Below are positions 41,873 through 51,017 of a DNA stretch of 64,000 nt, piece after piece (the stretch's first letter is position 1; every line of letters begins with the position of its first letter). The notes beneath the pieces were generated by a model that was given only the letters and a program-made list of their open reading frames with translations, was not told where the DNA came from and ran no database searches. The position numbers were made by a program, and so were the translations under genes. This stretch comes from Streptomyces sp. F001 (lineage in GTDB: Bacteria > Actinomycetota > Actinomycetes > Streptomycetales > Streptomycetaceae), in assembly GCF_004187715.1 (NCBI RefSeq), contig NZ_QZWF01000002.1, forward strand, positions 186,001 through 250,000. The letters run 5' to 3'.

Positions 41873-43381
41873 GTGAGCGGAGAACCCAACACCCGCCTTG
41901 CGGACCTGTTCGGCCTGGCCGGCTGGTCCAAGGGAGAACTCGCGCGGCTGGTCAACAAGCAGGCGGCGGCCATGGGCCACCCCCAGCTGGCGACCGACAC
42001 CTCGCGGGTGCGGCGGTGGATCGACATGGGAGAGATCCCGCGCGATCCCGTGCCGCGGGTGCTGGCGGCCCTGTTCACCGAGCGTCTCGGCCGTGTCGTG
42101 ACCATTGAGGACCTCGGTCTGGTCCGGCACGGGCGTACGGGGAAACGGCAGGACGGCGGGAGTGTGGAACATCCCGACGGTGTGCCGTGGGCGCCCGAAC
42201 GGACCGCCGCGGTCCTCACCGAATTCACGGGAATGGACCTCATGCTCAACCGACGCGGCTTGGTGGGCGCGGGTGCCGCGCTCGCCGCGGGATCCGCACT
42301 CAGCAGCGCCATGTACGAGTGGCTGCACACCGATCCGGCCCTGACCGCCGACGCTCCCCACCTCGACAACCCCTTGCACGCCGACCCCCTGCACGCCGAC
42401 CCCGTCGGGTTCGACCGCTATGAGGCCGCCCCCATCGGGTCCCAGGAGATCGAGGAACTGGAGCGCTCGGTCGAGGTGTTCCGTGCCTGGGACGCGGCCC
42501 GCGGCGGCGGGCTGCAACGCAAGGCGGTCGTGGGCCAGCTCAACGAGGTGGGCGGCATGCTCGCCTACCGTCACCCACCCCATCTGCAGCGGCGCCTGTG
42601 GGGCGTCGCCGCCAACCTCGCCGTCCTCGCGGGCTGGATGTCGCACGACGTCGGCCTGGAGCCCACGGCCCAGAAGTACTTCGTCATCGCCGCCCATGCC
42701 GCGCGAGAGGGCGGCGACCGGCCCAGGGCCGGCGAGGCGCTCTCCCGAGCGGCCCGCCAGATGGTGCACCTGGGCCGGCCCGACGACGCGCTCGACCTGA
42801 TGAAGCTGGCCAAGTCCGGCTCCGGCGAACAGGTACTGCCCCGCACGCAGGCGATGCTCCACACCATCGAGGCCTGGGCACAGGCGTCGATGGGCAAGGG
42901 GCAGGCCATGCGCCGCACCCTGGGGCAGGCGGAGGACCTCTTCGTCGCGGACAAGGGCGATGTGCCACCGCCGAGCTGGATGCAGACGTTCAAGGAGGAG
43001 GACCTGTACGGCATGCAGGCCCTGGCCTACCGCACGCTGGCCGAGTTCGAGCCGGGCGCGGCCGTGCACGCCCAGCACTTCGCGGAGAAGGCCCTCGCCC
43101 TGAGGATCGACGGGCGGCAGCGCTCGAAGATCTTCGACTTCCTGTCCATGGCCTCCGCCTGCTTCATCGCGGACGACCCCGAACAGGCGGACCGGTACGC
43201 ACGCCTCGCCCTGGTGTCGATGGGATCGAACTCCTCCCACCGCACCTGGGACCGGTTGCGCCAGATGTACCGGCTCACCGCCGAGTACGCCGGCTACCCG
43301 AAGATCCAGGAACTGCGGGAGGAGATCAAACTGGCGCTGCCCAAGACGAAGGGCAAGGGCGGCAACAGCTCACAGGTGTAG
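41873..43381 (+). CDS. NsdA/NsdB-family developmental regulator
   Basis: A 502-aa protein with an N-terminal helix-turn-helix-like region, LADLFGLAGWSKGELARLVNKQA and DTSRVRRWIDMGEIPRDPVPRVLAALF, and a C-terminal TPR-like helical array. This matches the Streptomyces NsdA/NsdB family, negative regulators of differentiation and antibiotic production in S. coelicolor. Whether this is nsdA, nsdB or another paralogue cannot be settled from sequence alone. An embedded hydrophobic segment (MLNRRGLVGAGAALAAGSALSS) is family-typical. GTG at 41873 follows GGGGG. It ends 11 bp from the SpoIIE-type phosphatase gene. Confidence 0.82.
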   Translation: MSGEPNTRLADLFGLAGWSKGELARLVNKQAAAMGHPQLATDTSRVRRWIDMGEIPRDPVPRVLAALFTERLGRVVTIEDLGLVRHGRTGKRQDGGSVEHPDGVPWAPERTAAVLTEFTGMDLMLNRRGLVGAGAALAAGSALSSAMYEWLHTDPALTADAPHLDNPLHADPLHADPVGFDRYEAAPIGSQEIEELERSVEVFRAWDAARGGGLQRKAVVGQLNEVGGMLAYRHPPHLQRRLWGVAANLAVLAGWMSHDVGLEPTAQKYFVIAAHAAREGGDRPRAGEALSRAARQMVHLGRPDDALDLMKLAKSGSGEQVLPRTQAMLHTIEAWAQASMGKGQAMRRTLGQAEDLFVADKGDVPPPSWMQTFKEEDLYGMQALAYRTLAEFEPGAAVHAQHFAEKALALRIDGRQRSKIFDFLSMASACFIADDPEQADRYARLALVSMGSNSSHRTWDRLRQMYRLTAEYAGYPKIQELREEIKLALPKTKGKGGNSSQV

Positions 43382-43392
43382 TCCGGCGGCCG

Positions 43393-44817
43393 TTATGACG
43401 TAACCCTGGCGATGAGCACGCAGGCGTCGTCCTCGCGTTCCGACTCGCCGAACTCCTCCACGACCGTCCGTACGCAGTCCTGCGCGGTGTGCGCCTCGGC
43501 GAAGCGCGGGGCCAGGTCGAGGAGGCGGTGCACGGCGGCCGTGCCGGGCGACTCCTCTCGCCCGGGCGCCAGCCCGTCGGTGTGCAGCACGATCAGGTCG
43601 CCCGCCTCGAGGGTCTCCTCGGCCTCGCCGTAGGTGGCACCCGAGGTTGCGCCGAGCAGGACGCCGTCCGGCGTGTTCAGCCTGCGCCCCGTCCCGTTGC
43701 GGAACAGCAGCGGGGCGGGGTGTCCTGCCTGCGCCCAGACCAGGGTGCGGGTCTCGGGGCGGTAGCGGCAGCAGACGGCGCTGCCCAGGGCCGGCTGGAC
43801 GGTGGTGTCCAGCAGCTGGTTGAGCCAGGCCATCAACTGGCCCGGGCTGGTGCCCGCCATCGCCATGCCGCGCAGCGCGCCGAGCAGCATCGCCATGCCC
43901 GAGGTCACGGTGACTCCGTGTCCGGTGAGGTCGCCGACGCTCAGCAGCGTCTCGCCCCCCGGCAGTTCGAGTGCGTCGTACCAGTCACCGCCCACCAGCG
44001 CGCTGGTGGACGACGGCAGATAGCGGGCGGCCAGGTCCAGGCTTCGTGGGCCCTGGTGCGGGAGCCGCAGGGTGCCGCGCCACGGCGGTAGCACGGCCTC
44101 CTGCAGCTCGACCGCAAGCCGGTGCTCGGTCTGTGCGCGGTGCCGGTGGCGTTGCAGCGAGTCACGGGTCTCGCTGACCGCCTGCTGGCTGCGGCGCAGT
44201 TCGCTGACGTCCCGCAGTACGGCCCACATCGAGGCGGTGCTGCCGTCAGTGTCGAGCACGGGCTCGCCCATCATGTGCACGGTCCGGACCTCGCCGTCCG
44301 GGCGCACGATCTGGAACTCGCCGTCGATGCGCTTGGCGTCGACCAGACAGTCCGTGACCATCGCCGTCAGCTTGGACCGGTCCGCGTCGAGCACCAGCGA
44401 GGGCAGTTCGTCGAGGGTGAGCGGGGGAGCGGCGGGGTCGCGACCGAGGATCTCGTACAGCTCTGAGGACCAACTGGCTTCGTCGGTCAGCAGATTCCAC
44501 TCCGCACTGCCGACCCGGCTGAGCAGCGAGCCGCGCCGCGGGGCGGCGGGCGGCTCCGGGCGGCCGGTTCGGCGGTCGGGGCGGGGGCCGTCCCGCAGCT
44601 GTGCCAAGTGCTCGTCGAGGTCGTTGAGTTGGTGCAGGGCGAGGTCGTAGAGGGCACGCTGCCAGCGGTCCTGCGGGTCCGATCCGTCGCTCTGCGCCTC
44701 CCGCCGTACGGCGTTCACGTCGCCCTTGAGCCGCCGTGTCTGCGATATCAGCGTGTCGACCGGGCCGCGTCCTGGCGGCTGGGCGGCGGGGCGGTCCGCA
44801 GAGAGATGGGACGGCAT
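43393..44817 (-). CDS. PAS-domain PP2C (SpoIIE-type) serine phosphatase
   Basis: A 474-aa cytosolic regulator. A helical N-terminus leads to a PAS domain (about 110-230: SAEWNLLTDEASWSSELYEILGRDP then VRPDGEVRTVHMMGEPVLD), a short coiled coil, and a SpoIIE phosphatase domain. In the latter, SALVGGDWYDALELPGGETLLSVGDLTGHG, with the metal-binding Asp residues, and HTDGLAPGREE are intact. Such proteins dephosphorylate anti-anti-sigma factors. No partner STAS or HATPase gene is in the window. The ATG at 44817 has GGAG 7 nt upstream. Confidence 0.87.
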   Translation of the reverse strand: MPSHLSADRPAAQPPGRGPVDTLISQTRRLKGDVNAVRREAQSDGSDPQDRWQRALYDLALHQLNDLDEHLAQLRDGPRPDRRTGRPEPPAAPRRGSLLSRVGSAEWNLLTDEASWSSELYEILGRDPAAPPLTLDELPSLVLDADRSKLTAMVTDCLVDAKRIDGEFQIVRPDGEVRTVHMMGEPVLDTDGSTASMWAVLRDVSELRRSQQAVSETRDSLQRHRHRAQTEHRLAVELQEAVLPPWRGTLRLPHQGPRSLDLAARYLPSSTSALVGGDWYDALELPGGETLLSVGDLTGHGVTVTSGMAMLLGALRGMAMAGTSPGQLMAWLNQLLDTTVQPALGSAVCCRYRPETRTLVWAQAGHPAPLLFRNGTGRRLNTPDGVLLGATSGATYGEAEETLEAGDLIVLHTDGLAPGREESPGTAAVHRLLDLAPRFAEAHTAQDCVRTVVEEFGESEREDDACVLIARVTS

Positions 44818-45095
44818 GACGCACTCCGATGAGGGGGACGGTACGACCAAGGCTGACGGAGGGACCGTTATGACTGTTGCACAGCCCGCGACGCCCTGTA
44901 AGGGATTTGGCAACACACGATACGGTGGTGCTTCCGGCATATGCCACAGTCTTCACGGAGTGGTTCCGGCGTAGGTGGGGCGTACGCCGCCGCATGGGTA
45001 AGTCGTAGACCGCGTACGTGACTTGATGGACCGTCCGACGTTTCCTGTCGCGGTCATTCGCGCGTTCGGTGAGCATACGTTCGAGGCGGGTGGGC

Positions 45096-46121
45096 CTACC
45101 GGTCGACGCCCGCGTACAGCTCCGGGCGCGGGGCGAGCTCGACCGTCGTGCGGTGCCCGCTCTCCAGCGCCCGGACGCCGGCCTCGGCGACCGCTGAGGC
45201 GACGTAACCGTCCCAGGCGCCGGGGCCGGTGACCCGGCCCTGCCGGGTGGCGTCGACCCAGGCCTGCACCTCACGGTCATAGGCGTCCGCGAACCGCACC
45301 AGGTAGTCCTGCGGCACCTCCTCGCGGGCGCCGCCCTCCGCCGTGACGACCATGGTGTGCCCGTCGCCGATCCGGGCGCTGCCCGCCTCGCACACGGCCT
45401 CGCAGCGCACCTGGTAGCCGAAGCCGCAGTTGACGAAGACCTCCACGTCGACCAGGGTGCCGGCCGAGGTCTCGAAGAGCACGAACTGCGGGTCGAGCAG
45501 GCCGGACGGGGCGTGTGCGGCGGACCTGGGGCGCAGCACGGTCACGGCCGTCACCTCCTGCCCGAGCAGCCAGCGTGCCGCGTCGATCTCGTGCGAGACA
45601 GAGCTGCTGACCAGCATCGCGCTGGTGAAGCCCGGCGGTGAGGAGACGTTGCGGTGGGTGCAGTGCAGCATCAGCGGACGCCCCAACCGGCCACTGTCCA
45701 GCAGGGACTTCAGCTGCCGGTACTCGGCGTCGTAGCGCCGCATGAACCCGGTCTGCGTCAGCCGCCGCCCGAGCCGCGCCTCCGCCTCCAGTACGCGCAG
45801 CGCGCCCGCGGAGTCGGGCACCAGAGGTTTCTCGCACAGCACCGGAAGCCCGCGCGCACAGGCCGCGAGCAGGGCCTCCTCGTGCGCCGGGTCGGGGGAG
45901 GCGATCAGCACGGCTGCGACGCCGGGGGCGTCCAGGGCGGCCTCCGCCTCCGCGTGCACCGAGACCCCGCCGATTCCGGCCGCCGCCTCCTTGGCCCGGG
46001 CCGTGTCGGGATCGGCCACAGCGGCGACCCTGGCGCCGCTCACCACCCGGTCGAGCCGCCGTATGTGGTCGGCTCCCATGCGTCCCGCGCCCAGTACCGC
46101 CACGCCCAGCAGGTCACCCAC
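45096..46121 (-). CDS. Gfo/Idh/MocA family oxidoreductase
   Basis: A 341-aa NAD(P)-dependent dehydrogenase of the inositol 2-dehydrogenase type. The Rossmann motif is [17 protein letters not shown], the signature is VLCEKPLV with the catalytic Lys, and the active-site region is [16 protein letters not shown] with His/Asp. The sugar or inositol substrate cannot be assigned; no iol genes are nearby. Start is GTG at 46121, 61 bp after the eRF1-like gene's end on the same strand. Confidence 0.85.
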   Translation of the reverse strand: MGDLLGVAVLGAGRMGADHIRRLDRVVSGARVAAVADPDTARAKEAAAGIGGVSVHAEAEAALDAPGVAAVLIASPDPAHEEALLAACARGLPVLCEKPLVPDSAGALRVLEAEARLGRRLTQTGFMRRYDAEYRQLKSLLDSGRLGRPLMLHCTHRNVSSPPGFTSAMLVSSSVSHEIDAARWLLGQEVTAVTVLRPRSAAHAPSGLLDPQFVLFETSAGTLVDVEVFVNCGFGYQVRCEAVCEAGSARIGDGHTMVVTAEGGAREEVPQDYLVRFADAYDREVQAWVDATRQGRVTGPGAWDGYVASAVAEAGVRALESGHRTTVELAPRPELYAGVDR

Positions 46122-46182
46122 GTGCGCACTCCCTCGTCGCCGGCTGTCCCGGCGTAGCGTAAGGGGCGGCGCGCGGGTGCCG

Positions 46183-47277
46183 TCAGTAGCGCAGCACGCC
46201 GGCGATCCCGTTCGCGTCGCCCAGCGCGCCGTCGGGGACGAAGCGGACCTCGGCGCCGGTCTCCAGGCACTGCTCGACGATCTCGTCCACGATGTCCTCG
46301 CGGGCGTCGAGGTCGTCGCTCGACGCGGGAACCAGGTGGGCGCCGTCGTCGCGCACGGTCACCCGGAAGTTCTCCTCGACGGCCAGCAGCCGCACCCGGG
46401 CCTGCCGGGCGTTCTGCCAGACCTCGTCGACACCGGCCGCGAACTCCTTGCGCCCACGGGCCGCCACGAGTTCCTTGGTCACGGCCTCGACCGTCCGCAG
46501 GGCCTCGGCATCGACCACCGGCCGCACGGCCTGCCAGACGGCGTCCGGGGTGGCGTGCGTGAGGCCGCCGTGCGGGACGTGCACCGCGCGCCTGGCGACG
46601 TCGCCCACCTCGTCCAGACAGGACAGGGCGGCCTGCTCGCCGGTCACGTACAGCGGGCGCGAGCTCTCGCGCAGCACCGCGCCCATCGCCGTGTCGACAT
46701 CGCGCAGGAAGTGGCGGGTGCCCTCGTCGCGGTACGTGCTCGGCATGTCGCCGATCTGCTCCATCCGCTCGGGATCGAAGTTGTCGGCGCGCCTGGTCAG
46801 CGGAAAGCCGCCGGTGCGCTCCTCGGTGACGCGGTCGGCGCCGCCGTTCCAGAGGGCGGCGCGGTCGGCCGAGACCGACAGCACCCAGAACGGCCGCTCG
46901 GAGACCTGTGCGGAGACCAGGTTGCGGGTGAGGAAGGTGTCCGAGAGCACCACGCGTTCGGGCACGGTGCGAGTGAGCGACCACACCTGGTGCTCACCCG
47001 GCGCGGCGTAGATCACCAGGCCGTCGTCGGCATACGTCAGGTCGACCTCCGTGAGGGCCTGGTCGAGCTGCGCCACGACGTCGGCGCGCCGCTCCCGGGT
47101 GACCGCGGGATCGGACTCCAGTTGCTTCTTGGCCTCCGCCACCACATTGCGCAGCCGGACCCGGTCCTGCTCGTGGTAGGGCTCGCGCCGGTGCGTCGGC
47201 GTCAGCACGGACACCGCCGGGTAGGGGCGCGGGCGGCGCAGCTCGGCGAGGGTCGTGGGACTGAGTGCGTGCTCCAT
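46183..47277 (-). CDS. Bacterial eRF1-like protein (baeRF3 family)
   Basis: A 364-aa protein resembling the archaeo-eukaryotic release-factor-like baeRF3 family. Landmarks are [28 protein letters not shown] near the N-terminus, [20 protein letters not shown] and [23 protein letters not shown] in the middle, and a C-terminal ERF1-like domain. Some databases misname these chemotaxis proteins. Their cellular role is unknown; ribosome rescue or stress has been proposed from fold only. ATG at 47277 is chosen; longer readings upstream are artefacts of GC bias. Confidence 0.72.
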   Translation of the reverse strand: MEHALSPTTLAELRRPRPYPAVSVLTPTHRREPYHEQDRVRLRNVVAEAKKQLESDPAVTRERRADVVAQLDQALTEVDLTYADDGLVIYAAPGEHQVWSLTRTVPERVVLSDTFLTRNLVSAQVSERPFWVLSVSADRAALWNGGADRVTEERTGGFPLTRRADNFDPERMEQIGDMPSTYRDEGTRHFLRDVDTAMGAVLRESSRPLYVTGEQAALSCLDEVGDVARRAVHVPHGGLTHATPDAVWQAVRPVVDAEALRTVEAVTKELVAARGRKEFAAGVDEVWQNARQARVRLLAVEENFRVTVRDDGAHLVPASSDDLDAREDIVDEIVEQCLETGAEVRFVPDGALGDANGIAGVLRY

Positions 47278-47342
47278 GACAGAACCATAGGACCGATTCA
47301 CGTATCGGGCATTTGGTGTGAGTACGTCGCGCCGTGCGGCCC

Positions 47343-48965
47343 TCATGCGCCGTCCTCGGGGGCCTCGGGGCTCTCGGGGCCGCAGGAGCTGCCGCTCGCC
47401 GGCAGGGAGCCGTACAGCAGGAAGGCATCGACCTTGCGCTGCACGCAGGTGGACGACGCGTACCCGGTGTGGCCCTCGCCCTTGTTGTCGAGCACCACGG
47501 CCGACGGGCCCAGCCGCTTCGCCGTCTGCGTGGTCCAGCGGTACGGCGTCGCCGGGTCGCCGCGCGTGCCGACGAGCAGCATCCTGGCCGTGTCGACGTC
47601 CTTGACCTCGTCGCGGATGAAGTCGGTGCCCTTGGGGCGGCCGTAGCACATGAGCACCTGGGTGAGCCGGTGCCGGCCGAAGACCGGGGACGCCTCCTCG
47701 TACGTGGCGCGCAGCCGGCCGAGCTCTCTGGTGATCTGCCGGGCCGTGGGGCGATCGGGATCGTCCGCGCAGTTGATCGCCATGAGCGCCGCCGGGAGGT
47801 TGTCGAGGGGGACGTCCTCCTCGTCGGCCAGGCCGCCGTCGCCGGCCGGCGTGGTCTTCGGCCGCGGCTCCGGACTGCCGGGAGGAGCGAAGCCGCCGGT
47901 GGCGAAGGCCTCGACACCGTGCGTTTCGCCGTCCTCGACCAGTGAGGCGAGGGCACGCTCCAGCGACGGCCACAGGTTCCTGCTGTACAGCCCCTGACTG
48001 ATGGCGACCACCAGGTCCTGGCCGGTGAACTCGCCGCTGAACGCGCTCGGTACGGGATCCTCGTCCATGGAGTGGACGAGTCGCTCGACGTCCTCCCGTG
48101 CGCCGCGCGGGTCCTGTCCGAACGGGCAGGCGATGTCCTGCACGCACCAGTCGAGGAAGTCCTCCAGTGCGGTCTGCTGACCCTTGGCACCCGCCACACC
48201 CTGCTGGGTCAGCGGTTCGGTCAGCGTGTCCACCCCGTCCAGCGCCAGCCGCCCCACCTTGTCGGGAAACTGCGCCGCATACACCGCGCCCAGGCGGGTT
48301 CCGTAGGAGAAACCCAGGTAGTTGAGCTTGCTGTCGCCGAGCGCGTCGCGTATGACGTCCAGGTCCCGCGAGGCGTTCACCGTGCCTATGTACGGGAGGA
48401 CGGGCCCGGAGTGCTTGGCACACTCGTCGGCCGTCTTCTTCAACTGCCGGAGCACGGACTGCGGATCACGCAGCGCCGCGTCGGTCTCCTGCAGGACGGC
48501 GGAGTCCTCGTACGAGCCGTTGCCGCAGCTGACCGGGGAGGACCGGCCGACGCCGCGCGGGTCGAAGCTCACCACGTCGTAGCCGTCGGTCAGGCCCATG
48601 AAGTCGTCGACGCTGTAGGCGAGTTCGGTGACGCCCGCGCCGCCCGGACCGCCGAAGTTCAGCACCACCGAGCCGCGCTTGTCGCCGGTCGCCCGGTAGC
48701 GGGCCAGGGCCAGTTCGAGCGTCCCCTTGCCGGGGCGGGCGTAGTCGAGGGGCACGGTGACCTTCCCGCACTGCAGGTCCGTGGGCGTCTCCGCGCCGTC
48801 GCACGCCGCCCAGGTGATCTTCTGGCGGTAGAACCGGCTCAGGTCGGGCTGGGGGCGGTCCTCGGCGGTCGTCGCCGGCAGCCCGGCGCCCAGCAGCGCC
48901 AGGCCGACCGTGCCGGCGAGCGTCCAGCGCCGGACCGTGTGCCGCGGTGACAGCTTGGCCAGCAT
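47343..48965 (-). CDS. Secreted tripeptidyl-aminopeptidase-type alpha/beta hydrolase
   Basis: A 540-aa exported serine peptidase of the Streptomyces Tap/SlpD/SlpE family. The N-terminal signal segment (RRWTLAGTVGLALLGAGLPATT) precedes the hydrolase. The oxyanion region is VVLNFGGPGGAGV, nucleophile Ser in GFSYGT, Asp in GTRGDPATPY and His in GEGHTGY; the C-terminal TAP-like domain has paired cysteines (CVQRK, SSCGPE). Its likely job is trimming N-terminal peptides from exported proteins or feeding on peptides. ATG at 48965 follows GGAGG by 6 nt. Confidence 0.87.
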   Translation of the reverse strand: MLAKLSPRHTVRRWTLAGTVGLALLGAGLPATTAEDRPQPDLSRFYRQKITWAACDGAETPTDLQCGKVTVPLDYARPGKGTLELALARYRATGDKRGSVVLNFGGPGGAGVTELAYSVDDFMGLTDGYDVVSFDPRGVGRSSPVSCGNGSYEDSAVLQETDAALRDPQSVLRQLKKTADECAKHSGPVLPYIGTVNASRDLDVIRDALGDSKLNYLGFSYGTRLGAVYAAQFPDKVGRLALDGVDTLTEPLTQQGVAGAKGQQTALEDFLDWCVQDIACPFGQDPRGAREDVERLVHSMDEDPVPSAFSGEFTGQDLVVAISQGLYSRNLWPSLERALASLVEDGETHGVEAFATGGFAPPGSPEPRPKTTPAGDGGLADEEDVPLDNLPAALMAINCADDPDRPTARQITRELGRLRATYEEASPVFGRHRLTQVLMCYGRPKGTDFIRDEVKDVDTARMLLVGTRGDPATPYRWTTQTAKRLGPSAVVLDNKGEGHTGYASSTCVQRKVDAFLLYGSLPASGSSCGPESPEAPEDGA

Positions 48966-49256
48966 CGATGCCTCCAGGGGCGCCCCGTTGCGGACGGGTG
49001 TACGGCGCCCTCGCTCACGATAGGCGGATGCCGGAGGACACGCCTCCGGGCGAGCGGGACCGGCCGGAGGGCCGTATCCTGCGCCGCCTCGGTTCCGGGC
49101 CGGGGGCGACAGAGGCTTCGGACGGTTTTACTGCTAGTTCGACAAACCTGCCACTCGATGGGGTGAAAGGCAGATAAGCCATAACTCGGATGGTTCGCCT
49201 GCGTTTTATCCGATGCGGGCGAGCGCCCGCGACCAAGTCTGGAAGGCAGGGAACCT

Positions 49257-49916
49257 ATGAGACGGGTTACCCGAAACGGTGTGATCGCCGTCGCCGCCGC
49301 CTCGGGCGCGATGGCCGTGACGTTGCCGGCGTACGCCGACTCCGGGGCGCACGGCGCCGCGGCCGGCTCGTCCGGCCTGATCTCCGGCAACACCGTTCAG
49401 GCCCCGGTGCACGTGCCGGTGAACGTGTGCGGGAACACGGTGAACGTGGTGGGCCTCCTCAACCCCGCCGCGGGCAACCGCTGCGCCAACGACGACGGCG
49501 CGGACGAGGAGCGCCCGGCGCGCGGGGGAACAGCGAGTGGCGGTGCGACCGCAGAGAGCAGCGCAAACGATTCGCCGGGAGTGCTCTCCGGCAACGGCGT
49601 GCAGCTGCCGGTCGAGCTCCCGGTCAACGTCAGCGGCAACTCCGTGAACGTCGTCGGCGTCGGCAACTCGGCCGTCGGCAACGAGTCCGTGAACACGCCC
49701 GGTGACCGCCCGGCCCGCCCGGCGCCCGAGCCGAGGCCGTCCACCCCGCCCAAGGCACAGCCGACACCCAAGCCGGCGCCGTACTCCCCACCGCCCACCA
49801 CGGCCCTCGCCGAGACGGGAGCGGACGCGACCCTGCCCGCCGCCGTCGGAGCCGCGGCACTGGTCCTGGGCGGGGCGGTGCTGTATCGGCGCTCCCGCGT
49901 CCAAGGGAGGCGCTGA
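49257..49916 (+). CDS. Long chaplin with two chaplin domains and a sortase signal
   Basis: A 219-aa surface protein: signal peptide (to about residue 28), first chaplin domain (about 38-78, Cys58 and Cys76), a linker, second chaplin domain (about 106-147), a Pro-rich spacer, then LAETG at 184-188, a membrane helix and a basic tail. It is a ChpA/B/C-type long chaplin, anchored by class E sortase and contributing to aerial hyphae hydrophobicity. In the second repeat both cysteines are replaced by serine (Ser126 and Ser144). A GCGGGC-GAGC-GCCCGC hairpin (49215-49230) lies in the leader. Confidence 0.9.
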   Translation: MRRVTRNGVIAVAAASGAMAVTLPAYADSGAHGAAAGSSGLISGNTVQAPVHVPVNVCGNTVNVVGLLNPAAGNRCANDDGADEERPARGGTASGGATAESSANDSPGVLSGNGVQLPVELPVNVSGNSVNVVGVGNSAVGNESVNTPGDRPARPAPEPRPSTPPKAQPTPKPAPYSPPPTTALAETGADATLPAAVGAAALVLGGAVLYRRSRVQGRR

Positions 49917-49938
49917 CCGGGGCGTTCTCGTCCCATGC

Positions 49939-49981
49939 CCGGTCCGTGAGTCCGCAGATGCGCGTTCGGCTCACGGACCGG
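49939..49981. terminator. Bidirectional stem-loop terminator
   Basis: A perfect 12-bp stem, CCGGTCCGTGAG (49939-49950) with CTCACGGACCGG (49970-49981), and a 19-nt loop. It separates the chaplin gene from the convergent deaminase remnant. Confidence 0.8.
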
Positions 49982-49989
49982 CGCGATGC

Positions 49990-50450
49990 TCAGCGCCGAT
50001 GGAACCGCCGGTGCAGCGCCTGCACCTCGTCGGCCAGTTCCGGTACCGGGCCGTCCACCAGCACACCGGGCGCGACCTCGTTCACCGGCAGTGTCCGTAC
50101 CGGCGGCGCCGGCACGCCCAACTCGGCCAGCCAAGCGGAGAGTTGCTGCGAGGACGCTACGTACACGATGCGGCCGAGGCCCACCCAGGCGTGGGCGGCC
50201 GCGCACATCGGGCAGTGCTCGCCGGACGTGTACACGGTCGCGGACGCCCGCTGCTCCGGGCCCAGCGCGCCAGCTCGAACTCCGGGTGGCGGGTGCGGTC
50301 ACCGGAGGCCACCCGGTTGTGGTCCTCGGCGAGCACGGCGCCGTCCGCGCCGACCAGCACCGATCCGAACGGCTCGTCCCCGGCTTCGAGCGCCTCCGTC
50401 GCCAGCTCCACACAGCGACGCAGATACGGCAGCTCGGCGTTCTCCACCAT
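49990..50450 (-). pseudogene. Frameshifted cytosine/guanine-type nucleoside deaminase
   Basis: Two overlapping minus-strand frames together make one deaminase. The N-terminal part (from ATG 50450) carries the zinc motif HPEFE, where the first His and the catalytic Glu sit; the C-terminal part carries GEHCPMC, supplying the two zinc cysteines. The frame changes near 50255-50270, inside the segment ELARWA-(alanine/leucine-rich)-LGPEQRA expected in homologues; a small deletion between CTGGG-like repeats would explain it. Neither fragment has a complete zinc site, so the gene is inactive unless the sequence is wrong there. Confidence 0.75.
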
Positions 50451-50583
50451 GACGTGCGGCCCCCCTTCCGGCGTACGGCCATCATGCCGACATGATCGTC
50501 GGCTCGCAGCCTACGTCCGCCCGCGGGGCCCGACCGTCGGCGTCCGCACCCGTGGTCCGGGTCAGGGACGAGCCTCCTCCGGG

Positions 50584-50847
50584 TCAGCGACGTACCCGTG
50601 CCCGGTCCAGTGCGGCGACGCCCAGTGCGGCGAGGCCGATCTGGATGAGCCACTCGACCCAGTCGACGCCGTCGGTGTCGGCGACATCGAGGGCGCCGGC
50701 GATCGCCGTGCCGACGAGTGCGGCCGCGATGCCGACGAGGATCGTCCACAGGATTCCTATGCGCTGGCGGCCCGGCACGACGAGCCGCCCCAGCACACCG
50801 ATGATGATGCCGATGACGATGGCACTGATGATGCTCGAGATCTCCAT
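50584..50847 (-). CDS. GlsB/YeaQ/YmgE family membrane protein
   Basis: An 87-aa protein with three hydrophobic helices (ISSIISAIVIGIIIGVLGRLVVPG, ILWTILVGIAAALVGTAIAG and WVEWLIQIGLAALGVAALDR), matching the transglycosylase-associated/GlsB stress family of unknown function. The start at 50847 is chosen because ATG follows an AGAGGGGCGGAG site; longer readings would add a non-conserved extension. Confidence 0.82.
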   Translation of the reverse strand: MEISSIISAIVIGIIIGVLGRLVVPGRQRIGILWTILVGIAAALVGTAIAGALDVADTDGVDWVEWLIQIGLAALGVAALDRARVRR

Positions 50848-50958
50848 CTCCGCCCCTCTTGTCGGGACCCCGCTGCTCTCCATGTGCCCGCCGGAGACGA
50901 AGCCACTCCGCTCCGTTCGCACCGCGCTGAGGCTCGAGGCCGTGGTGACCGCCCGACG

Positions 50959-50988
50959 TTGACATGCAGGTAATTGCCTGCATAACCT
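50959..50988 (+). promoter_or_regulatory. Promoter overlapped by an ArsR-type operator
   Basis: TTGACA (50959-50964) and TAACCT (50983-50988), spaced 18 bp, form a good vegetative promoter. The 7-bp inverted repeat ATGCAGG-N6-CCTGCAT (50964-50983) lies between and over both elements. A repressor bound there would block RNA polymerase; the gene downstream encodes an ArsR-type protein, so autorepression is the natural reading. Confidence 0.75.
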
Positions 50989-51017
50989 TGAGTGTGCGAT
51001 CAGAGGGCGACCCGGGC

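Noticed and set aside
49131..49256. Riboswitch in the chaplin leader
   Set aside because: There is a GC-rich hairpin at 49215-49230 but I could not match a known riboswitch core or a conserved aptamer.
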